From NCBI GenBank assembly GCA_020833055.1, contig JAJHQZ010000005.1:1-64000 (forward strand): DNA of 64,000 nucleotides. Reading direction: 5' to 3'. The stretch's first letter is position 1; the number at the start of each line of letters is the position of its first letter. The stretch is from Candidatus Korarchaeum sp. (GTDB taxonomy: Archaea > Korarchaeota > Korarchaeia > Korarchaeales > Korarchaeaceae). Below the pieces are notes generated by a model. The model made no database searches and was not told the origin of the DNA. It saw nothing but the letters and a program-made list of their open reading frames with translations. Both the position numbers and the translations under genes were made by a program. This document shows, in pieces, positions 49,077-56,703 of this stretch.

Positions 49077-50237
49077 TTGACTCTCTTCAAGTGCCCCAAG
49101 TGCGGCGCCATATCTAGCTCCGATTGGATCTGTAAATGCGGCTTCCTAATGGAGATAGTACCTGAGAAATTGATCTGGTCAGTCGATGAGAGGGAGCCAT
49201 CTATATGGAGGTATAAAAGCCTTCTACCTCATGCAGAGAGTATAGTTAGTTTGGGAGAAGGCCTAACTGACTTGAGGAGAGTGGATGGAGTCCTCGTCAA
49301 GGACGAGACTAAGAACCCCACTGGATCGTACGTAGACAGAGGGTCCTCCGTGATGATCAGCTCCTCTAATTTAATTATGAGCGAGCTCGAGTACTTGCAA
49401 GACGTCACTATCTCCCTAGCATCTTACTTGATCGCTTCTGGGAGGGAAGTGAGAGTTATCATCGATCCGGAGGGAGTAGATGTTAGCGAGCTCCTCTATC
49501 TCTCTCAGTTAGATATACCGATATCTTTCAGTGCCGGGGGAGCTAGAGCCTCTTATGAGAACCCATTTATGATAGAGGGATTCAAAACGATAGCTTATGA
49601 GCTCTACGAGTTCAAGGGTAAATTCGATGGCATAGTAATACCTTCGGAATCCGGTATCTTAGCGTACGGGGTAATCAAGGGATTCAGGGAGCTGGAGGAG
49701 ATGGGGTTGATGAAAGTACCTCAGATATACTTAGTCCATTATAGTGGTATCGGAGGGGAATTCGTAGAATTTCTGAAGTCGCTAGGAGCTAAGACCATGA
49801 GCCTAGATACTAAGGATACGATGGAGTCCCTCGTGAAGTTAGCGAGATTGGGTATATATGTGAAACCTATCTCAGCTATGGCTTACTCAGCGGCCTCTAG
49901 ACTCGGGAGTGAGTATATAGCTCTGTTAACGGGGAGCTCGAGGAGATGGAAGAACCCAAGTTCATTCACTCCCCTCACTGGACTCCAGAGGAGGATCTTA
50001 GATGTCATGGGGGACAGGGAGATGACTGCTTATCAAATATGGAGGCTCGTCGGAGGAGCTACTTTGCAAGGCGTTTATAAGGCCCTCTCAAAGCTCTCTA
50101 GGATGGGCTTAGTCTCCTCTGAGAGGAAGTTATATAAGAGGAGGATGAAGAGAGTTTACAAGCTCAGATCATCGGGAGGAGGTGATGTAAATAGATCTGA
50201 GGGAGAAGGAGATTTTATTAAAGGAATCTTTAGTTAA
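49077..50237 (+). CDS. Threonine-synthase-like pseudoenzyme with C-terminal winged helix
   Basis: A 386-residue protein with three parts. Residues 1-25 form a zinc ribbon (CPKCGA...CKCG) as at the start of archaeal threonine synthase. Residues ~45-300 follow the fold-type II PLP family (SLGEGLTDLRRVDGVLVKDE). The Schiff-base Lys of the normal GSFKDRG motif is replaced: here it is NPTGSYVDRGSS with Val86. The SSGNTGAS and GGGN-type PLP loops are also lost (DVTISLASY, IPSESGILAYG). Residues ~305-375 are a winged helix (LTGLQRRILDVMGDREMTA, VYKALSKLSRMGLV, KRRMKRVYKL). It is therefore probably a ligand-sensing regulator, not an enzyme. The start is TTG 49077, 21 bases after the acyl-CoA dehydrogenase stop. 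Confidence 0.8.
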   Translation: MTLFKCPKCGAISSSDWICKCGFLMEIVPEKLIWSVDEREPSIWRYKSLLPHAESIVSLGEGLTDLRRVDGVLVKDETKNPTGSYVDRGSSVMISSSNLIMSELEYLQDVTISLASYLIASGREVRVIIDPEGVDVSELLYLSQLDIPISFSAGGARASYENPFMIEGFKTIAYELYEFKGKFDGIVIPSESGILAYGVIKGFRELEEMGLMKVPQIYLVHYSGIGGEFVEFLKSLGAKTMSLDTKDTMESLVKLARLGIYVKPISAMAYSAASRLGSEYIALLTGSSRRWKNPSSFTPLTGLQRRILDVMGDREMTAYQIWRLVGGATLQGVYKALSKLSRMGLVSSERKLYKRRMKRVYKLRSSGGGDVNRSEGEGDFIKGIFS

Positions 50238-50256
50238 TCTAGATGAAGAAAGCTTC

Positions 50257-50832
50257 ATGAATTACTTAGAGGAACTCATCTCCTCTGGAGAGGATCCATG
50301 GAGGATAATACTCGGTCCTATGAGCGAGGCTATGAAGGAGATAGGGAGATTATTCGAGGAAGGCGAGTACTTCATAGCGGAGATGCTGAGGGCAGCATCT
50401 ATATTCAAGAAGGCTCTAGATAAGCTGGGAATAGGGGCCGAGGGGGGAGGTAGCTTAGGGACTGTCGTCATAGGGACAGTTAAGGGGGACGTTCATGACA
50501 TAGGGAAGAGTCTAGTGGCAACTATGCTGAGGGCTGCTGGCTTCAAGGTAATAGATCTTGGGGTTGATGTAGATGCTGATACATTCATAAGGGCTGTCAG
50601 GGAGCATAGAGCCGATATACTGGCAATGAGCTCCCTCTTAACGACGACCCGGGATTACGTGAGTGTCGTGATAAGGAGGTTGGAGGAGGAGGGGTTGAGG
50701 GAGAGGGTGAAAGTGCTTATAGGGGGTCTTTCCACATCGAGAGAGTTCGCTAAATCGATAGGGGCTGATGGGTGGGCTGAAAATGCTATAGAGGCAGTTG
50801 AAGTCGCTAAAAACCTCTTGAAAGATTTATGA
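50257..50832 (+). CDS. Corrinoid (B12)-binding methyltransferase protein
   Basis: The corrinoid shuttle protein of a methyltransferase system (MtaC/MtbC/MttC type). The N-terminal four-helix cap (GPMSEAMKEIGRLFEEGEYFI) precedes a B12-binding Rossmann domain with GDVHDIGKS, whose His ligates cobalt, then MSSLLTTT and LIGGLSTS. The first ATG is at 50257, but family resemblance continues upstream in frame (LREKEILLKESLVNLDEE) to an ATA at 50191, five bases after a perfect GGAGGTGA. The true protein is probably 22 residues longer. No methyltransferase partner lies nearby. It overlaps or follows the threonine-synthase-like gene directly. Confidence 0.9.
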   Translation: MNYLEELISSGEDPWRIILGPMSEAMKEIGRLFEEGEYFIAEMLRAASIFKKALDKLGIGAEGGGSLGTVVIGTVKGDVHDIGKSLVATMLRAAGFKVIDLGVDVDADTFIRAVREHRADILAMSSLLTTTRDYVSVVIRRLEEEGLRERVKVLIGGLSTSREFAKSIGADGWAENAIEAVEVAKNLLKDL

Positions 50833-50870
50833 AGAGATCCCCCTATTCTCTTAGCTCACTATCTCGGGAG

Positions 50871-51944
50871 CTAAAGAGTGAGATCAGGGGACTTGAGCTT
50901 TAGAGGAATTAGTGCGATGAAGTAGAGGAGGGAGAGGAGGGGTATCGCGTAGTTAAGGAAGTCCATGATGAGGGAGTATGCTACATAGAATATGGCGTGC
51001 GATAAAGAGCTCGCCGCTATGGGGAGGGATATAGATAGGCCCCTAGGACTTCCAGTGAGCTCAGTAGCTAGTTTGTTCCTGGAGGAGTAATAGAGAGGCT
51101 GGATCGGAATGAGGAGGAGGGATACTAGGAACATTCCATCTTCAAGGAGTGTGGAGAGGGCTAAGTGTACTAAGAGGAGTACGCTCGAGCAGAGGAATGA
51201 TATGATCCCACTCAATCTATCGACTAATTTCCCTATCAATGGCCCAAGTATTATATCTAATAACATCGATATAGAGAGCAGCAATCCAATTACTGAGCTA
51301 GATCTCCCGAAAAATTCATAGAGTTTTATCTCTATTAAGGTGTATGTGAGCGGTGTTACGAAGCCCTCTAAGATCAGGATGGGCGTGAGGAGGCCGATGA
51401 TACTTGAGTCCAGCTCCAATTTCACGACGCTCTCCTCTCCACTAATACCATTGGGAGCTATCAATGAGGAGATTAAGCATATTATAGAGGATATAAGCAG
51501 CAGATTCTCAATACTCAGATTATTAATGAGTACTCCGCCTATGATGAGTCCTAATATAATCCCGAGCCCTGAGATAGTATAGTAAGTCCCGGATGCCTCG
51601 CCTTCCTCCATCTCGCTGAAGAGGGATTCCAATATCAATGGCTCATAGCATGATAAGAGGCTTAGGAGGCCTATCGTGAGGAAGTGATTAGTATTATTGA
51701 GAGCGGAGTACAGTAGGAGAGATGAGGGAAGGGCTATCGATATCGAGATGAACCTCCTGTATCTGATGAGGCTGAAGATAAGGGTCCCGAGGAAATTAAC
51801 TATCGCTCCTAAGCTTATAGCGAGGAAATAACCATCCATACCATAGAGATCGTAGATCTCCAGCATCAGGTAGATATAACTCAGGCCCCAAGCTAGATCG
51901 AGCGAGAACGTCATGACTAGGAAGCGTATGTTCTCCATAGTCAT
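50871..51944 (-). CDS. MFS-type transporter, 12 helices
   Basis: A 357-residue membrane protein with about 11-12 hydrophobic helices and short loops, laid out as two six-helix halves. The loop PLIGKLVDRLSG between helices 8 and 9 and SLIRYRRFIS near the N-terminus resemble major facilitator loops. No substrate signature is visible. It is smaller than typical MFS proteins (~400). It is alone on the minus strand between plus-strand genes, so it is likely its own transcription unit. Confidence 0.7.
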   Translation of the reverse strand: MTMENIRFLVMTFSLDLAWGLSYIYLMLEIYDLYGMDGYFLAISLGAIVNFLGTLIFSLIRYRRFISISIALPSSLLLYSALNNTNHFLTIGLLSLLSCYEPLILESLFSEMEEGEASGTYYTISGLGIILGLIIGGVLINNLSIENLLLISSIICLISSLIAPNGISGEESVVKLELDSSIIGLLTPILILEGFVTPLTYTLIEIKLYEFFGRSSSVIGLLLSISMLLDIILGPLIGKLVDRLSGIISFLCSSVLLLVHLALSTLLEDGMFLVSLLLIPIQPLYYSSRNKLATELTGSPRGLSISLPIAASSLSHAIFYVAYSLIMDFLNYAIPLLSLLYFIALIPLKLKSPDLTL

Positions 51945-52105
51945 TTACAACCCCCCGGGTAAGAATTTTCTCGATAAATGATTGTGAGGAACTATCCTAA
52001 TTTATGAGGCGATTGTGTGACAATAAACTTACTATATGGACGCAGTACTCCCAAAAAAGAGAGGTTAATTGTAAATATAAACTTTTCGCTATAGAGAGGG
52101 GAGGC

Positions 52106-52783
52106 TCAGACCTTCTTATAGCAGAACCACCAATCGTAGCACTCTATCTCCTTCGCCTTAGCGAGCTCTATCCTCTGCTTCGCAGTCTCGACATCACTTG
52201 CGGGTCTTACTATCACTTTATCTCCTATTAACTCATTGTTCGGCCAGTTCGCGGGTGTGGCGACTTCGTACTTATCGGATGTCTGCAGAGCCTTCAAGGC
52301 CCTCAAGATCTCATCTATGTTCCTCCCTATCTCCTGCGGGTAGTAGAGTATCAGCCTTATGAACCCATGGGGATCCACTATGAAGACAGCTCTCACGGTA
52401 TTGGTCCCCTTACTCGGATGTATCAATCCCAGCTTTCCAGCAACTCTGCCAAGGTCGTCCGCGATCACTGGGAACTCTATCTTAACCCCTAGTTTCTCCT
52501 CTATCCATTCAACCCATTTTATGTGACTGAATACCTGATCTATACTGAGCCCTATGAGCTCGGCATTGAGCTTCCTGAACTCATCATACCTCTTCTGGAA
52601 GGCAACGAACTCCGTAGTGCATACAGGTGTGAAATCAGCTGGATGGCTGAACAAGATGAACCACTTGCCCTTGTAATGATCTGGTAGCTTGAAGGATCCG
52701 TGCGTAGTCTTGACCTCGATCTCCGGGAACTTCTCCCCCAACAGCGGGATCCTCCCCTCCTCCATGATCTCACTGCTAATCAT
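52106..52783 (-). CDS. Peroxiredoxin, archaeal Prx6-type
   Basis: A thiol peroxidase that reduces H2O2 and alkyl hydroperoxides. The 225-residue protein carries the peroxidatic Cys in [14 protein letters not shown] and a conserved Arg further on. The C-terminal arm ends [11 protein letters not shown], with the paired cysteines found in crenarchaeal homologues, where one acts in resolution. It probably assembles as a decamer. A TATA element CTTTTTAAAG about 20-30 bases before the ATG implies leaderless transcription. Thioredoxin reductase at 33.5 kb is a candidate reducing partner. Confidence 0.95.
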   Translation of the reverse strand: MISSEIMEEGRIPLLGEKFPEIEVKTTHGSFKLPDHYKGKWFILFSHPADFTPVCTTEFVAFQKRYDEFRKLNAELIGLSIDQVFSHIKWVEWIEEKLGVKIEFPVIADDLGRVAGKLGLIHPSKGTNTVRAVFIVDPHGFIRLILYYPQEIGRNIDEILRALKALQTSDKYEVATPANWPNNELIGDKVIVRPASDVETAKQRIELAKAKEIECYDWWFCYKKV

Positions 52784-52969
52784 TGAGTTAGTACTTTAAA
52801 AAGATTTCGTTCACAAAAAGAACCATTGGGAGCGAGATATATATTGTACAAGTGGCTTCATCAGTTGAATAACTTCATTTTTTGAGACATTTATCTAAAA
52901 TTAATTGTAATATATTCAATTAATCGATACAATTATTGAAGTGATGGAGGGGAAACTGAGGATCGTATA

Positions 52970-52978
52970 CCTATAAAG
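52970..52978 (+). promoter_or_regulatory. Promoter of the nucleoside ABC importer
   Basis: CCTATAAAG predicts a start near 53000, leaving about 30 bases before the ATG at 53030. The rest of the 246-base gap back to the peroxiredoxin gene is AT-rich and shows no gene. Confidence 0.45.
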
Positions 52979-53029
52979 TCCCTTGAGTTACCCCAGGGGA
53001 TTCGTATAACCTCGGACAACCTCGTTGAA

Positions 53030-54541
53030 ATGGTTAATATAACGAAGAGATTCCACGACGTAGTAGCGAATAATAGAGTTCATTTCGATCTTAGGGGAGG
53101 AGAAATACATGCTTTGTTAGGAGAAAACGGGGCCGGTAAGACGACGCTGATGAATATACTCTACGGATTATATCGCCCCGATGAAGGCGAGATTTACGTG
53201 AGGGGTAAGAGAGTCAATATAAGAAGCCCGAGGGATGCAATAAGGTTAGGCATAGGTATGGTTCATCAACACTTCCTCTTCGTCGAGGACCAGACCGTCG
53301 CTGAGAATCTAGCGCTTAGTTGCTCTAGAAGTTTCATAAATCCAGTGAAGGATTTGGAGGAGGGATTGAAGTATATAGAGGGGTACGGGATAAAGTTAGA
53401 TCTGGGATCGTACATATGGCAGCTCTCACTGGGAGAGCAACAGAAGGTTGAGATAGCCAAGATATTGCTCTCAGGAGCTGATATAATAATATTGGACGAA
53501 CCCACATCAGTCCTCACACCGAGGGAAGTGAGCGAGCTCTTCGAATGTTTGAAAAAGATGAAATCGGATGGTAAAGGCATTATCTTCATAACTCATAAGC
53601 TCAATGAGGTCTTCTCAATAGCAGATAGAGTCACCGTGATGAGGAACGGTAGTGTTGTCGCTACTCTACCGATAGAGAGAGCAACTAAGGAGGAACTAGC
53701 TAAAATGATGGTAGGGAGGGAGATATCATTCGGATCTACGAGGTCCGAAGCAGTTAAGGGAGATCTCGTGCTTGAAGTAAAGGAGCTTTCCGTTATTGGT
53801 GATAGGGGAAGGGAGAGCGTTAAAGGAGTGTCCTTCAATATTAGGAGCGGTGAGATATTCGGAATAGGGGGAGTCTCTGGGAACGGTCAGAGCGAGTTAG
53901 TAGAGTCTATAGTCGGATTGAGGAAAGTTAGGAAGGGTAAGATATTATTTATGGGAAGGGATATCACGAATAAGTCCCCTAGGGAGATCTCTGAGCTCGG
54001 AGTAGCTTATATACCGGAAGATAGGGTGAAGTTCGGGATAGTTCATAGCATGAGTGTAGCGGAGAACGCTGTACTCAAGAGATATCATAAGGAGCCCTTC
54101 AGCTCGAGGAGGATCTTGAAGTATGAGAGGATAATTGAATTCGCTGAGAATTTAGTTGAGGAATTCGGTATAATGACACCTTCAGTCCATACACCAGCTA
54201 AAAACCTCTCAGGAGGGAATATACAGAGGCTCGTGGCTGGGAGGGAACTCTCTGGGGAGCCTAGGCTAATAGTAGCTTCTAATCCGACTCATGGCCTCGA
54301 TATATCTGCAACTGAGTATATAAGGAATCTCCTCATCGCTCACAGGGATAATGGGTCAGCTATATTACTCGTATCGACAGATCTAGAAGAGCTCCTAGAA
54401 CTGAGCGATAGAGTGGCTATAATGTTTGATGGGAGGTTCTCCGGTATCTTTAAGCCAGGGGAGATCTCATCAGAGGAACTGGGCCTTATGATGTCGGGGG
54501 GAATGTCCCTTGAAGTTGGTCAAGAGGGTCGAGGTCTCTAA
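53030..54541 (+). CDS. BMP-type nucleoside ABC transporter, double ATPase subunit
   Basis: A 503-residue protein with two fused nucleotide-binding domains, as in the ribose/NupA/YufO group. First half: Walker A GENGAGKTTLMN, signature LSLGEQQKVEIAK, Walker B DIIILDEPTSVLTP. Second half: a degenerate Walker A (GVSGNGQSELVES) and signature LSGGNIQRLVAG, as is normal for this family. The ATG at 53030 leaves an N-terminus a few residues shorter than relatives, but no better start codon is in frame upstream. It energises the two permeases that follow; the binding protein is at 56.7 kb. Confidence 0.93.
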   Translation: MVNITKRFHDVVANNRVHFDLRGGEIHALLGENGAGKTTLMNILYGLYRPDEGEIYVRGKRVNIRSPRDAIRLGIGMVHQHFLFVEDQTVAENLALSCSRSFINPVKDLEEGLKYIEGYGIKLDLGSYIWQLSLGEQQKVEIAKILLSGADIIILDEPTSVLTPREVSELFECLKKMKSDGKGIIFITHKLNEVFSIADRVTVMRNGSVVATLPIERATKEELAKMMVGREISFGSTRSEAVKGDLVLEVKELSVIGDRGRESVKGVSFNIRSGEIFGIGGVSGNGQSELVESIVGLRKVRKGKILFMGRDITNKSPREISELGVAYIPEDRVKFGIVHSMSVAENAVLKRYHKEPFSSRRILKYERIIEFAENLVEEFGIMTPSVHTPAKNLSGGNIQRLVAGRELSGEPRLIVASNPTHGLDISATEYIRNLLIAHRDNGSAILLVSTDLEELLELSDRVAIMFDGRFSGIFKPGEISSEELGLMMSGGMSLEVGQEGRGL

Positions 54542-55574
54542 GAAGCTTTTAATAACTGTGAGGATCTGTTCTATAGCTATTGCCTTGATATTATCTTCCA
54601 TACTCCTCTTAATGCAGGGGATCGATCCATATTACTTCTTCTCCGGTCTTCTGTCCAATGTCTTCGGGACAAGGGTGGGCCTGACAGAGTCAATAGTCAG
54701 GATGATACCCCTACTCCTCATAAGCTCAGGGCTATCTCTATCGTTTAAGGCGGGTTTCTGGAATATAGGAGCTGAGGGGCAGCTATTAGCAGGAGCTATG
54801 CTCGGCTACCTGGTGGCATCGAACTTAGATTTCCCGAGTTGTATTCAAATCCCCCTTCTCTTCATCTCAGGCTGTCTCGCTGGAGCAGCATGGGGGATCA
54901 TTCCAGCTCTCCTTAAAGCTAAGCTCAATATGAATGATGTAATATCGACGCTCATGCTCTACTACGTGATCTACTGGGTCTTCCAGCACATGATACATGG
55001 TCCATGGAAGGCTGTAGAGACAGTAGGTGAGTTAACTTACGGGGGATTCGCTCATACGAGAGTGATACCAGCTAACTCCCAGCTACCGGTTATAGAGGGG
55101 ACTAGGATACATTGGCCTACCCTTCTCATAGCCCTGGCCTCAGCTTTCCTTATCTATTTCCTCCTAAAACGGACGACTTGGGGCTTCGAGATAAGGGCGA
55201 TAGGAGATAATCCAGAGGCTAGCAGAGCGGCTGGGATAAGTAGCACCAAGGTCTTGATAATAGTAGCAATAATAAGCGGGGGCCTCTCCGGAATAGCGGG
55301 AATAGGAGAGCTTTGCGGAATCCAAAAGAGGTTCACTCCGGAGTTCCTCTCAGGTTACGGTTTCTCCGCAATAATAACTGCTTGGTTAAGTGGGACTAAT
55401 CCTCTCAGCTTGATAATAGCTAATTTCCTTTATGGAGGTCTCTTAGTAGGCGGGAATTATGCCATGATATCTTACAAGCTCCCCATAGGGTTCATAAACA
55501 TGTTCAATGGGACTATATTACTATCAGTCCTAGCTGGCGATTTCATGGTGAGATATGAGCTCAGGAGGGATTGA
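54510..55574 (+). CDS. BMP-type nucleoside ABC transporter permease 1
   Basis: A 354-residue permease of the RbsC/NupB family with about 10 helices. Signatures include SGLSLSFKAGFWNIGAEGQLLAG and IGDNPEASRAAGIS, the loop that contacts the ATPase. The likely start is a TTG at 54510, 32 bases before the ATPase stop, so translation is coupled. It forms the membrane channel with permease 2. Confidence 0.92.
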   Translation: MKLVKRVEVSKKLLITVRICSIAIALILSSILLLMQGIDPYYFFSGLLSNVFGTRVGLTESIVRMIPLLLISSGLSLSFKAGFWNIGAEGQLLAGAMLGYLVASNLDFPSCIQIPLLFISGCLAGAAWGIIPALLKAKLNMNDVISTLMLYYVIYWVFQHMIHGPWKAVETVGELTYGGFAHTRVIPANSQLPVIEGTRIHWPTLLIALASAFLIYFLLKRTTWGFEIRAIGDNPEASRAAGISSTKVLIIVAIISGGLSGIAGIGELCGIQKRFTPEFLSGYGFSAIITAWLSGTNPLSLIIANFLYGGLLVGGNYAMISYKLPIGFINMFNGTILLSVLAGDFMVRYELRRD

Positions 55575-55575
55575 G

Positions 55576-56502
55576 ATGGAGTTAGTAATAATAGAGAACA
55601 TACTCTGGATAGGATTCAGGTCAGCTGTTCCCCTCCTTCTAGCGACCCTCGGAGAGATATACGCTGAAAGGTCCGGAGTACTAAACTTAGGTGTGGAGGG
55701 GATGATGGCCTTAGGAGCTGCTTCCTCCTTCATAGTGACGATCCAAACTGGGAGCCAGCTGTTGGGTATACTGTCTGGTCTCTCAGCTGCTATGTCACTC
55801 GCTCTAATACACTGTTTTATCAGCATAACTCTGAAGTCCAATCAGGTAGTTTCTGGATTAGCTCTCTCTATGCTAGGTCTCGGAATAAGCAGCCTTATCG
55901 GGAGGAAATACATCGGAGCTCAATTACCACCTGAAGCCAGGTTACTTCCTAAGCCCCTCGATCCTCTCTCTAAGCTCCCTCTGATCGGCAAGCCTCTATT
56001 CGATCAAGACCCGATGTTTTATATGAGCCTCTTACTCACAGCGCTCCTCTGGTTCATACTCTTCCGCACGAGATACGGCATCATAGTGAGATCAGCCGGG
56101 GGAAATCCTGCAGCTGTCGATGCTGCCGGTATATCGGTAACGAGAGTGAGGTATGCTTCAACGATACTGGGAGGCGCATTATCAGGGCTAGCTGGGGCTT
56201 ATCTCTCGATATCGTACAATCCAGTCTGGATAGAGAACATAACAGCCGGCAGGGGGTGGATAGCCATAGCTCTCGTCATATTCTCCCTCTGGGATCCAGC
56301 TAAAGCTTTACTGACATCATTCTTATTCGGATCAATAGAGGCATCTAGCTACACTCTACAGGCCTTAGGTTACAGCCAATGGCTCCTGAGCGCTTTACCA
56401 TATCTCATGACTCTCATAATATTGATGATAGGGTCCTCTAGTAAGTTCAGGAGGAGGATGGGGGCACCTCGCTACCTGGGGGTCCCGTATGAGAGGGAGT
56501 GA
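55576..56502 (+). CDS. BMP-type nucleoside ABC transporter permease 2
   Basis: The second permease, about 308 residues and 8-9 helices, with PLLLATLGEIYAERSGVLNLGVEGMM and the ATPase-contact loop AGGNPAAVDAAGIS. I chose the ATG at 55576, one base after the permease 1 stop with AGGAGG eight bases upstream, over the in-frame ATG at 55555. The 198-base gap after it, with strong hairpins, separates it from the binding-protein gene. Confidence 0.92.
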   Translation: MELVIIENILWIGFRSAVPLLLATLGEIYAERSGVLNLGVEGMMALGAASSFIVTIQTGSQLLGILSGLSAAMSLALIHCFISITLKSNQVVSGLALSMLGLGISSLIGRKYIGAQLPPEARLLPKPLDPLSKLPLIGKPLFDQDPMFYMSLLLTALLWFILFRTRYGIIVRSAGGNPAAVDAAGISVTRVRYASTILGGALSGLAGAYLSISYNPVWIENITAGRGWIAIALVIFSLWDPAKALLTSFLFGSIEASSYTLQALGYSQWLLSALPYLMTLIILMIGSSSKFRRRMGAPRYLGVPYERE

Positions 56503-56505
56503 GAT

Positions 56506-56571
56506 GGGGAGGCCAACCCCCCATGAGGCTTGAAAAGCCCGGCCTCCCCAGGCCGCCGCCCACGGCGGCCT
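56506..56571 (+). terminator. Nested GC-rich hairpins after the permease genes
   Basis: GGGGAGGCC (56506-56514) pairs with GGCCTCCCC (56541-56549), and inside it GGCTT-GAA-AAGCC (56527-56539) forms a small stem. Immediately after comes AGGCCGCCG-CCCA-CGGCGGCCT (56550-56571), nine perfect pairs with a four-base loop. It starts four bases past the stop codon. It may be a terminator, an mRNA-stabilising structure between permease and binding-protein genes, or part of a small RNA. Confidence 0.5.
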
Positions 56572-56651
56572 ACCGACTTAGAATTTCATCCTTAAAAATC
56601 TTTCGTTCGCTCAGCTGGAAGTAGTGCCCCAGTTGAAAGTATAGCAAAATT

Positions 56652-56703
56652 CTTATAATATGGTGTTTCGGCGTGACATAGCCCCCCATGAGGTGATCTC
56701 ATG
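56652..56703 (+). promoter_or_regulatory. Promoter and start-codon inverted repeat of the binding-protein gene
   Basis: CTTATAATATGG (56652-56663) is a TATA box giving a start near 56683. Downstream CATGAG (56687-56692) and CTCATG (56698-56703) form an inverted repeat whose loop GTGAT is part of the Shine-Dalgarno site and whose second arm contains the ATG. This could mask translation or be bound by a regulator. Confidence 0.45.

Noticed and set aside
56506-56571. IS605-type right end like that at 441-667
   Set aside because: No TnpB-like frame and no terminal TCAC site could be recognised; only hairpins are certain.
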